A stretch of 64,000 nucleotides of DNA from Boothiomyces macroporosus (taxonomy: Eukaryota > Chytridiomycota > Chytridiomycetes > Rhizophydiales > Terramycetaceae): the NCBI GenBank assembly GCA_027604185.1, contig JADGKB010000076.1, positions 1-64,000 on the forward strand, given 5' to 3'. Below are positions 1 to 8,599 of the stretch, piece after piece. Numbering within the stretch: the first letter of the stretch is position 1; each line of letters opens with the position of its first letter. The notes beneath the pieces are model-generated. The model searched no databases, had not been told where the DNA came from, and saw nothing but the letters and a program-made list of their open reading frames with translations. Position numbers and translations under genes: made by a program.

Positions 1-48
1 CAAGTTCGAATCTCGTAAGAGGCGTGGGTTCGAATCCCACTTCGCTCA
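1..48 (+). tRNA. tRNA-Leu(CAA), 3' part
   Basis: The window opens exactly at the anticodon CAA. What remains is the 3' half of the anticodon arm, the class II variable arm, the T arm (GTGGG TTCGAAT CCCAC) and the 3' acceptor strand TTCGCTC plus discriminator A. All 48 bases are identical to the complete tRNA-Leu(CAA) on the other strand at 8210-8291. A run of T follows from position 49 and should act as the Pol III terminator. Confidence 0.93.
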
Positions 49-359
49 TTTTTTTTGGGTTTTTTAGTGTCATTCGTTGGTAGTTTCTGCAATCCAATGT
101 AGCCATAATTTTGAACTCAGCTTTTTTATCTCGCAAAAGGTACTGTCTGAATAGACACATCTTGGGTATCTCATTCCAAGCATATTCATAAATTTCAACA
201 GTCCACGATATACTCCAACACAAAAATCCAATAAATCCAGTTTAAAAAATGAAAAATCAAATCCAACCATTTAATGATAGTGAATCTCCTTTAATGGAGC
301 TGGGAACAATTTGCCATGATCTTCATCATCTCGGAAATCGTATTCATCTACATTAGCAA
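49..359. other. Intergenic, no gene seen
   Basis: This is AT-rich sequence between the tRNA and the 3' end of ATP14. A 66-codon minus-strand frame at 70-270 shows no recognisable motif and no splice extension. I see nothing supportable here. Confidence 0.5.
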
Positions 360-697
360 TCAACAACCATTGTAGTTTTCAGGGTCATCAATAGGATCAA
401 CAAGAGCTGGCCATTCTTCTTCCTTTAATTCTCCTTCTTCCTTTTGAGCAACTGCTAACTCTAATTCCGGTTTTGTTGGTGCTGCAGGTGGAGTGAATGT
501 AGAAGGTAAATCAATTGGCGCTAATTTTTCTGGTTTGTATGCACGAAGTTCTGCAAGGTAAGTGTCGGTTATAATATCAGCTATATATTAAAAATATTGT
601 ACATTTGAGTGCTGGGAAGGTAGAGAATGAGCGCTAATGGTTAGTAATCCTGTACTATTGGTTTCAATGCTTTAAAGGAGCGGATGGATCTCAACAT
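360..697 (-). CDS. ATP14: Mitochondrial ATP synthase subunit h (Atp14-like)
   Basis: Two 22-nt introns (634-655 and 581-602) join three exons into a 97-residue protein. It starts with an arginine- and serine-rich presequence (MLRSIRSFKALKPIRSFS), expected of a mitochondrial matrix import signal. The mature part contains DIITDTYLAELRAYKPEKL, matching the conserved start of fungal F1Fo ATP synthase subunit h, followed by a proline-rich stretch and an acidic tail with EEEWPALVDP. Subunit h sits in the peripheral stalk in fungi. The first intron has a perfect TACTAAC branch box. Neither intron disrupts the frame when removed. The family call rests on the short N-terminal motif, the acidic tail and the size (about 90-120 residues is usual). 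Confidence 0.75.
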
Positions 698-916
698 TTC
701 AAAAGTTTTCTGATGAAGCGAAAAAAATTTGAATTTTGAATTTCCAAATGGGTAACAGCAGTTATGAGTTGATGAATGTACTTGGTCGCGCCATTATTTC
801 AATCGCGGATATGGTAGTTAGTTAGATTACCCTGGCGGATATCGCAGGTTAAATTATCACTTGAATATTGATAAATCATCCTACATGAATTATTCTTAAA
901 AAGACTTTATTAGAAA

Positions 917-1969
917 TTACTCTGCAATGTCTCCCATGAATGCGTTTTCATGGAAGACTCTCCCTTTAATTTCTCTCTTTTCTCCACCAACATAAACGTC
1001 AACAGTGACATCTTCCAACCTACAATTAGTCACGAGTACCATTGATAGACAAATGGGGCGGTAATAAAAGTCTGGATAAACTTTCTAACCAAGTATGGTA
1101 ATTCACTAAGTACATCTACCTTGTCAATCATACCTTTCAACGACAAGTTCATGACTACTTTCAAATCCTTTCCATCCAAAGTCTTCCCTGACCATTCGTG
1201 GGTAAGAGAGGTGGGAATTTGATAGTTACTAAACTTGTCAAATTCAGTATGATGGAAAACAGTCTTGTTTTCAGTAGTGATACCAACAATTTTGGAATCC
1301 AAGACAACAAATCCTTGAGAGATTTGCTTCTTTTCGCTTCCTTTAAACATGCTGGCTTGGTACAATACAACAGCATCAGTTTCATTTTGTAAATTGGCAA
1401 AGTTCCATCTTGCTACGTTTTGAGGCAAGTGTTGAGTGACAAAATTGATACAGCCGTGTCCTTTTAAATCAATAGTCTTTCCATCTACTTTCAAAGTGCC
1501 AGTTGCGATTGCTTTAGGGATGTGTGCAGACTTGACGTATCCCTTGTCTTCAGACTTTCCAAACAAGTGCTTTCCAGAGCCGATTCTGACTGTTCCCAAA
1601 GAAACCACTTGGAAATTCATTACGATATCACCATCATCAAAGCTAACTTGATAAGTATGTTGTTTGGCTATGTTAACCAAAAGTACCTTCAATATACTTT
1701 ACGGACATTGGCTTGCAGTCAGCGCTTAGCTTATCTGAAGACATTTTAAAGTCGCTTGCTCCCTTTGATTCGGTTTTAGTTTTCTTGTATCCGTTTGGAC
1801 CATGAATTCTGCAAGCGATTTGAATAGAGTGAGACCAGGAGTTCATTGACGAGTAAATCATTTGAATAAGGATATAGTATCCAGAATCAGTAGTCAAATA
1901 AAATGTTGGTCCATCAGCGGCAGAAGGCACACTGTTGCTAAACTCCAAGTCTTTTAGTTCTGCATCCAT
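917..1969 (-). CDS. SVF1: Svf1-like survival factor, lipocalin-type
   Basis: The 337-residue protein is built from three exons with introns at 1668-1686 (19 nt) and 1020-1039 (20 nt). It matches the Svf1 family over its length: an N-terminal block with GPTFYLTTDSGYYILIQMIY, the central HLPQNVARWNF and NLQNETDAVVLYQ regions, and a C-terminal EWSGKTLDGKDLKVVMN block. Yeast Svf1 is linked to oxidative stress survival and ceramide transport. Unspliced, the frame meets a TGA at 1031-1033; removing the 20-nt intron restores FVYQWLEDVTVDVYVGG, so it is an intron boundary and not readthrough. The start codon lies only 11 bp from the start of the divergent gene at 1981. Confidence 0.85.
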
Positions 1970-1980
1970 TTTTTGGAAAA

Positions 1981-2727
1981 ATGAAAAGTAACGAGCTTCT
2001 AGGTTTATTTGTCAGAAAGCAATTTAACCAAGTGATTGATAATACAAAGGATAAAGGAGATCCGCTCTCCAGTTTACTATTTACCGAAGCATCCGTAATC
2101 CTGGATTTGCCAGTCGAAACTAACCAACAAACCATTCTAATGAAAGCAATTAAATTCTACAATAACCAAGAATATTACAAGGCACGGGAGATAATTGAAA
2201 GTAATATGGTAGATGGTTTTGAATTGCTTTCAGTATATGTAAAGACTATGGCAGAGTTAAAGGATAGCAGTGTTATTGATTACCTTGAAAGTAGTTCGTT
2301 ACAAAGAGACCAGGTAGAGCAACTAATTCGCCAATATGAATTGTATTGCAACGCTGTAATCGAAGAGTTTGACGATTTGGAAGAAGAAACTATCGATGGC
2401 CCTCAAGAACCTAAAAAAGAGTTGATAGAACAAGAAGAAACAACGAGTAAACCTACAGATCAAGAATCAAATCATATGGATGGGGAAATGTCTTCTGTCA
2501 ACAATACACCAGTCAATCAACCAGAAAAGCATCTAGATAACAAAAAAGCTCCAATTTACCCTAAAGTAATATTAGAATTCATTCGCGATTTGGGAGTCCC
2601 AATCGGAATTATTCTCTCGTTAATTTTCTACTTTTTGAATAGAAACACCAACGGTAGATTGGGTAGACTAATTTCCCAATTTGAGCAGAGGGTTAAAAAT
2701 ACTTTTAAAATGGCAATTGCGAAATAA
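1981..2727 (+). CDS. Tail-anchored membrane protein, possibly PEX26/Pex15-like
   Basis: This intronless 248-residue frame has a helical N-terminal half, an acidic low-complexity middle (about residues 125-185) and one hydrophobic segment near the C terminus (about 210-227, VPIGIILSLIFYFLN), followed by a short basic tail. There is no signal peptide, so it looks like a C-terminally tail-anchored protein. The size, helical N-terminal half and anchor resemble the peroxisomal PEX26/Pex15 receptors of the Pex1-Pex6 complex, and the window also encodes peroxisomal acyl-CoA oxidase. That assignment is inference; I see no diagnostic motif. It is divergent from SVF1 with 11 bp between start codons. 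Confidence 0.6.
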   Translation: MKSNELLGLFVRKQFNQVIDNTKDKGDPLSSLLFTEASVILDLPVETNQQTILMKAIKFYNNQEYYKAREIIESNMVDGFELLSVYVKTMAELKDSSVIDYLESSSLQRDQVEQLIRQYELYCNAVIEEFDDLEEETIDGPQEPKKELIEQEETTSKPTDQESNHMDGEMSSVNNTPVNQPEKHLDNKKAPIYPKVILEFIRDLGVPIGIILSLIFYFLNRNTNGRLGRLISQFEQRVKNTFKMAIAK

Positions 2728-4117
2728 AATGCGTTTTTTATTGTATTGTTCTTTGAAATCTCGCACTTTGGTTCATGAAAAATTTAAAGTTGGGATTATC
2801 GCCTACAATTTGTGTGAGTACTATATAGGGAGGATAGGATACCATAGATTTTATTGGGTCCAAGCGTTTGTTAATAGCGTTTATATGAGTGGTAGTAGTA
2901 ATGTCTAGACTATTCGTATTTGGTTCCAAGTACAAATAGTCCAAACATTACTGCTATCTATTCTGAACTACTTTCGCGATAAGTGACTATTCTATGTCTG
3001 CAGAATCACTATGCGAGCTGTCAATAGAGGTTTGAGCATTGTTGTGAATTCAAAGACTGTGCAAGCATAGGTGTATAACTATCACTAACGAGAAAAATTA
3101 CCATCTACTTTGCGAACCAAAGTTTTTGTTTGACATTCGATGCCAATTACAAACTCCTCTGACCAATGCGAAAGTGACCCGCTATAGGTTGGAAGAATTC
3201 ACTAACTGCTGTTGCGAATATATCTATCATAACTAATACAACTATCCACCACTATTTGCCTCCAGATAAAGTTTAGTTTGATTTTCAAGAAAAGTTACGA
3301 AAAATTCCTTATCATCAGGAACATCATTCATTTTGACAATGACAAGCAAACAATAGCAGTTGCATGTGATATTAGCTAATTGTAATATGTAAGCACAGAA
3401 CCTAATTCTTGCTGTAAAAATGCAACAATCAACACGAATATGAAATATCTCCTTGGGCTGAATGTAAATCAATCAATTCGATAAACCACTTGCAGAGTAC
3501 ACGGTGGTGGATATTAATATCAGCATTGGGATTGCAGACTGATGCGAAAGAGAATAATCTGTAATTAACACTTAAAGTCAACAATACGCTCTTCAGAAAA
3601 TATTACAGGATGAGTGGTTTTTCCAAATAGCACAAATGATAATCTCGTAGCCTTTAGAATCTAATTATTTGTCTTAAGAATCTAATTATTTGCCTTTAGA
3701 ATCTAATTATTTGCCTTTAGAATCTAATTATTTGTCTTAAGAATCTAATTACTATTAATTTATTTGCTGCAAGTGGTTTACCTGCTCAATTGATACAAGA
3801 AACTACGCTTTCCTGGTTATCGTGTCCTTCCGTGTTTTAGACAGTCAAATCAATTGTTTCATTCAAAACAAAGATAAGAATAGCTTTTATAGATGAGAAA
3901 TAGCCATTTTCTAGAGTTGTGAATTATTTACTTTACTTCCAACATAGAGGTGTCTGACGTCATAAATTTACCCATTCAGTTGATTTGAAACAGTAAAATT
4001 ATCTAAATCACCTCAAAAAGCAGATTTTTGTTAATTATAGATTTTATTACGCAAATACTGTATTTTGAAGTTGGTAAAAATTAGTTTACTTAATGCACTA
4101 GGGAAAAAAAGAAACAT
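2728..4117. other. Long intergenic region with a tandem repeat
   Basis: I find no convincing gene in these 1.39 kb. Short frames (for example 3242-3472 minus) lack recognisable motifs and cannot be extended with the usual 19-24 nt introns. It contains the 21-bp tandem repeat at 3651-3751 and ends at tRNA-Leu(AAG). It is the longest non-coding stretch in a very compact window. Confidence 0.5.
3651..3751. repeat. 21-bp tandem repeat, 4.8 copies
   Basis: Five near-identical units follow each other at 3651, 3672, 3693, 3714 and 3735, each ending in the shared core GAATCTAATTATTTG (the last is cut short). Two unit types differ at the start (CCTTTA or TCTTAA) and alternate in the order A-B-A-A-B. 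This is a minisatellite in non-coding sequence. Confidence 0.95.
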
Positions 4118-4199
4118 GGGCGGATGGCCGAGCGGTCTAAGGCGTCACGTTAAGGCCGTGATCTCTTCGGAGGCGTGGGTTCGAATCCCACTTCGCTCA
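4118..4199 (+). tRNA. tRNA-Leu(AAG)
   Basis: A full class II cloverleaf can be folded: acceptor GGGCGGA with TTCGCTC, D stem GCC/GGC, anticodon stem TCACG/CGTGA with loop TTAAGGC (anticodon AAG), variable arm TCTCTTCGGAG and T arm GTGGG/CCCAC. It is 82 nt with no intron. A T run follows at 4203-4208. The acceptor, D arm and T arm are the same as in the tRNA-Leu(CAA) genes at 1-48 and 8210-8291, so the three come from one family. Confidence 0.95.
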
Positions 4200-4383
4200 T
4201 ACTTTTTTCCCATTTCATCTTGTTGCATTATGAAATTTCGATATGGTTTGTGATTAAAATATTGTGGAATGTCTTGCGTAATTAGTTCCCCTGCTGAATG
4301 AATCACACTCACATGCAAATACGGGAGCTATCACTTGAGCAAGAACCTCATTGAATATTTCGCGAGTGACTTTTTTACCGAAA

Positions 4384-5508
4384 ATGGAGTCTGTCGCGAT
4401 TATTGGAGCAGGGTTAAGTGGTTTAACTTTGGCACACTTGCTCAAAGGAAAGTATAATGTAACTGTTTATGAAAGGGACGAATCTTACTCTGCACGAAAA
4501 CAAGGATATCGTATCGGTATCAACTCTGACGGATATCAAGTGCTGCTTTCCCTGAAGAACGAAAAATTGGTAGACTTTCTCAATCAACAAAAACTAGTGG
4601 GATTTGCTATGGTGGATGAGACGGATAAAGATTTGGTGCGGTTTGAATTTGGAGAAAGCTGGATTGTTAGCAGGTGGAAATTGCGTAACATGCTAACTGA
4701 AGGTGTTGAAATCGAGTGGAACAAGAAATTCGAATCTTACAAGCATGAAAATAATATGGTCACTATTCAATTTGCAGATGGAGGTATGGTTTCTGCCAAC
4801 TACCTAATTGGTGCAGATGGAGTAAACTCTCAAGTCAGAAAGCAATTAGCACCAGAAATCGCCATTCAGAAACTCCCTTACTTCCAAGCAGGTTTCATTG
4901 TTCCGTTCCCAACAAAAGAGCAGTGCCCAAAGTACCATGATTTGCTCCAAACTCATTTGGTTCGCGTTCTTGGGCCAAAAGGATCAACCATTTTGCTTTT
5001 GTCAATGAAAGATCAGGGGGAACTAATTGTCAGCCCATCTGTGCAAAGCAAAGAAATGGATTTTGACGAATTCAGAGGGTTCTTTAAAGAAATCTACAGT
5101 TCATCCGAATGTTTGTCCATTCTTGGATCGATTTCCCTTGAAAACAAAGGAGTAGAACTAGGGTTCTTGCAAAACTCTAATCTAGCGTCATTCAAAGCAA
5201 ATCCGTTCCCAAAACAAGGAAATGTGTTTTTAATGGGAGACGCAGCTCATGCAATGACCACACATCGCGGGCTTGGAGCGAATACTGCGTTACAAGATGC
5301 AGCAGATCTTGCCGTTGCGTTTGCGGACAAACAGTTTGAGAGGTATGTGGATATTCTATTTTCAAGAGGTGTAGCAGCCGTAAAAGAATCTCAAGCTTCA
5401 ACAGAGCAAATACACTCTTTTGACGCTTACAAACGGGCTTGGTTTTTGAAAGGACTTGGAGTAGCTCTTGCTCCATACATGTTTTTCAAAAATCTCTTGA
5501 AAAAATAG
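4384..5508 (+). CDS. FAD-dependent monooxygenase (class A flavoprotein)
   Basis: This is a 374-residue protein in one uninterrupted frame. The dinucleotide-binding motif VAIIGAGLSGLTLAHLL is at the N terminus, the DG motif YLIGADGVNSQVRK near residue 150, and the second FAD motif VFLMGDAAHAMTTHRGLGAN near residue 280. These three define PHBH-type aromatic or tetracycline hydroxylases and related epoxidases, which use NAD(P)H and oxygen; the substrate cannot be read from the sequence. An upstream in-frame ATG at 4351 would add 11 residues, but the Rossmann motif begins right after the 4384 ATG, which I prefer. It lacks introns although its neighbours have several, which fits transfer from bacteria. 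It is convergent with acyl-CoA oxidase (38 bp between stops). Confidence 0.88.
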   Translation: MESVAIIGAGLSGLTLAHLLKGKYNVTVYERDESYSARKQGYRIGINSDGYQVLLSLKNEKLVDFLNQQKLVGFAMVDETDKDLVRFEFGESWIVSRWKLRNMLTEGVEIEWNKKFESYKHENNMVTIQFADGGMVSANYLIGADGVNSQVRKQLAPEIAIQKLPYFQAGFIVPFPTKEQCPKYHDLLQTHLVRVLGPKGSTILLLSMKDQGELIVSPSVQSKEMDFDEFRGFFKEIYSSSECLSILGSISLENKGVELGFLQNSNLASFKANPFPKQGNVFLMGDAAHAMTTHRGLGANTALQDAADLAVAFADKQFERYVDILFSRGVAAVKESQASTEQIHSFDAYKRAWFLKGLGVALAPYMFFKNLLKK

Positions 5509-5546
5509 TACAGAAAATAAAATAAAAGCCTATATTCGTATTAAAA

Positions 5547-7733
5547 TTATTCTTCATCTTCAAGTTCAAGAGGTTCTTCTTCTGTTTGAACTCTGTTGAG
5601 AATTGGATAAACCTAGAATTAACACAATATTTACATGAGTTTGGAAGTATGGTGCTTTAGTGGCTGGTTTGTATGCAGCGGTAATGGTATTGAAGTAGGC
5701 TTCGTACATGTTGCCATCATATCTTCCGAGTGGTGAGTTAATAACAAAGTCTGAAAAGTTGAAAGAGTCAGTAATTGGGATTGCTTCCTTTCTAACTGCT
5801 CTGCAAAGTTCAGAAACCTTTGCCTTGACCCAGTCAAGTTGCTTTGGTGAAAAGTATTCATATTGAAGGAACGGACCGCTCAATTCAGAAATATTGTATA
5901 AACCATACAATTGACAGAGAGTGACCAAGATAGGTTTCAAGTTGGCTGGTGCCTTTGAAACACCGTCCTTAAATCTATGGTACAAATAACCGAAACTGTG
6001 AATCTTTGCAGCGAATAGTCTGGCTTGAGCTAAAGATTAATTAATAATTTACAGCATTCTTCATAAGCTTCTTCTTCCTTTAATCCCTTCTTCAAGCATG
6101 CTTGGAAATCTTCCCCAGCCTTCTTGACAACATTGGCAGCAACTACCCAATAGGCGGTTCCAATAATATCCAAGTCCAAAATTTCTTCACTAGTCTTGGC
6201 CGGGCATTTGGCAGTCAACAAAGTGGACAAAGAATTCAAATAAGCAACGCCTCCGTGTTGTTTGATTCCGTTCAATGATTCGCGATAGCATCCAATAAGG
6301 TATCTTCCGGCTTGCAAAGTAAGAATGGTGTTATCTCCTTCCCAAGTACATTGTACAGCAAAGTCATTGTATAATGAGGCTAGCCCAGCATATGCTGAAT
6401 AACCATGACCACCTAAAGCTTGTCTACATTGGTCAATAGTGTTGAGTGCATTCCAAGTACAGAATGCCTTGATACCAGCACTGGTACCGTGCAACTCCTT
6501 CAGACTGTTCAAAACATCATTAATTTCCTTGTCTCCTGGTCTGAGTCTATCCATTCTTTCCATCAATGATTCAAACATGGAAGATACTTCAATTCCGGTA
6601 AAGTGCATTGCAAATGCTTGTGCAAGCAAAGGCATCAATCTGTGTTGATGAATAACATAATCCAACAACTTGGTTTCTGGTTGGCCTGGTTTAGCTCCAA
6701 ATTGTCTTCTGATAGCAGCATATCTGATGGCAATGGTCAAAGCTTTCTTGGCGATATTTCCAGAATCAGTGACCATTGTTACACGACCGTTGATTAAAGC
6801 ACCAAAGGCTAATTGAGCAAGCGGAGGTTCAACTACAGTTCCATTTGCCAGTACTTTTGAGTGTTTCATCAACATGTGCGATCTTGGAATCCTGACATGG
6901 GTAAATTGAATCCATCCATTATCAATACCGTGTCTACCCATTTTTGGACCGCAATCGCCAATAACAACACCAGGCATCAAATCAAATGTTTTGGTGTCGC
7001 GAATCTGGACCACAAATGTTTTTACACCATAGCATTTTCCTTTAACATACAATTGAGCGTAGACAGCCGAGTGGGTACAAGTTTGAGCAGCACCACCAAT
7101 CCACCATTTGGTAGCTAGGATTAGAAATATTTTACCTGTAAGAGTAGGGGTGTGGATAATAAATTCTTGAGATGCTTCATCGTAAGTTGCGGTTGTTTCT
7201 AACCCAGCAACATTAGATCCATGTCCTAATTCAGTCATAGCGAAACATCCGATAACACCATTTAGGGTTACTGCACCCTTTTGCACCCAGTAGGATAATT
7301 GTTCGGGGGTAGCTTGCCCTTGAACAGAGTTTAAAAATAGACCCAAATGCACACCAATTCTAGTCCAAGAGGCAGGATCAAATAATGTCAATACATTCAT
7401 TCTCTTTTTAAATGCGTGCACGCTTTCGGCAGTTAAATAGTATCCCATTTTAGCAATCTAGGGTTATTGATAAAATACTTTCTCCATGGTTCTTCTACGA
7501 ATGGTAGCCAAATCTTGCTCATGAGTATCGATGGTCTTGAAGGTAGGATCTCTTTCAAATTCCATCATGATTTTTTCGAGCAACTACAGTTAGTATGCCA
7601 TTACCAAAGTATTTTGTTCTCCACCATCTAGAAAGTGGGTCATTTCCCGTATTGGGAATCCAGGGTTTTTACGTTCTTCAGCGATACTAGCAGTTGGGGA
7701 TGGTCTAAATTTAGTTCCTTCTTACGTTGCCAT
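5547..7733 (-). CDS. ACOX: Acyl-CoA oxidase (peroxisomal beta-oxidation)
   Basis: Six introns (7705-7725, 7584-7604, 7458-7478, 7115-7135, 6030-6052, 5613-5634; 21-23 nt) yield 685 residues, the usual ACOX length. Visible family motifs are CFAMTELGHGSNVAGLETTA, the TATKWWIGGAA block, a DCGPKMGRHGIDNGWIQF segment and QALGGHGYSAYAG near the flavin site. The enzyme oxidises fatty acyl-CoA to trans-2-enoyl-CoA and makes H2O2, the first step of peroxisomal beta-oxidation. The C terminus is acidic (EPLELEDEE) and has no SKL-type PTS1, so import would need PTS2 or piggybacking. The fourth intron is 21 nt with no stop and reads through as GKIFLIL; comparison with the family shows it must be removed. 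Confidence 0.93.
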
Positions 7734-8209
7734 TTTTCAGTTTCAAGAAATTTTCAAAATATTTTATATTCCACTTCATGGATATTCACGTGATAGTTCC
7801 TCTTGGATTTAAGGCCGCAATGTATCACATGTTGGAGACCGCCAGAACGATTTGAATAACCTTTGCCTCTAATTGGGTCTGGCTTTTTCGCACTTGAACT
7901 GGCTAATATATTATAATTATTCTACCGAGGACGGGTGTGAATGCATCGTCAATTTTTTAAAATTTGTTTGGTTTCAAACTATGAATCATGTTTAGCAACA
8001 GTTTTCAACTCTTCTCCAGGTCATGGGAATGCCAACGGTGCGCCCGAAAGATTTTGATGGTGTTCCATCAATGTAATTTGCATGGCACGCTAAAATCTAC
8101 TAGGGCCAATTTATGAAAAGCATAAACACGAATTCAAAAAACATGTCCTTCACAAATGGACGACAAATTCAAATTGAGCCAGATTCCAAATGAATCAGCT
8201 ACAAAAAAA
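7734..8209. other. Intergenic between ACOX and tRNA-Leu
   Basis: The first 45 bp upstream of the ACOX ATG hold a GAAAATTTCTTGAAACTGAA promoter-like stretch. In the rest I find no frame with a recognisable product and no RNA gene that I can fold with confidence. Confidence 0.4.
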
Positions 8210-8291
8210 TGAGCGAAGTGGGATTCGAACCCACGCCTCTTACGAGATTCGAACTTGAGTCGAACGCCTTAGACCGCTCGGCCATCCGCCC
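8210..8291 (-). tRNA. tRNA-Leu(CAA)
   Basis: On the minus strand the acceptor GGGCGGA pairs with TTCGCTC, the D stem is GCC/GGC, the anticodon stem TTCGA/TCGAA closes the loop CTCAAGT (anticodon CAA), the variable arm is TCTCGTAAGAG and the T arm GTGGG/CCCAC. It is 82 nt and has no intron, although tRNA-Leu(CAA) genes carry introns in many eukaryotes. A T7 tract follows. The 48 bases at the window start are a second identical copy in the opposite orientation. Confidence 0.96.
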
Positions 8292-8599
8292 ATGTTCGTG
8301 TTATATGCTATTGTGCTAAGTCACCTGACCCAACCTTATGTTATGCACCTTGGTTCAGTATATAAGAACCTCTCTTAAAAGCTTGCGGCATTGTATTATT
8401 ATCAATAAACGCGCATAACTGTATTCGCTATGACAAATCCACTTTTTGGACACATTATTTTGAAATATCTAATCCTGAACCAATTGGTTCATAGTTTTAC
8501 AGACAACCCAACATTTGAACTTGCTATTACTCAGGATATTAATTTTAGAATTATCGCAAGCAAAGAGTGAGAAAATACGCGTACATTTTCCCAACAAAC
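8292..8599. other. Upstream region of the DUF1003 gene
   Basis: I see no gene in these 308 bp. A GTG codon at 8567 opens the downstream frame earlier, but the first ATG is at 8600. No convincing upstream exon was found. Confidence 0.4.

Noticed and set aside
1020..1039. In-frame TGA inside SVF1 (1031-1033) as stop-codon readthrough or alternative genetic code.
   Set aside because: A 20-nt intron with GTAC donor, CTAAT branch and TAG acceptor removes the TGA and restores the family sequence; TGA also serves as a real stop in other genes.
4065..4253. 62-codon frame across tRNA-Leu(AAG).
   Set aside because: It runs through the tRNA gene; no protein evidence.
8567..8599. GTG start of the DUF1003 protein.
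   Set aside because: Eukaryotic genes need ATG; the next in-frame ATG is at 8600.
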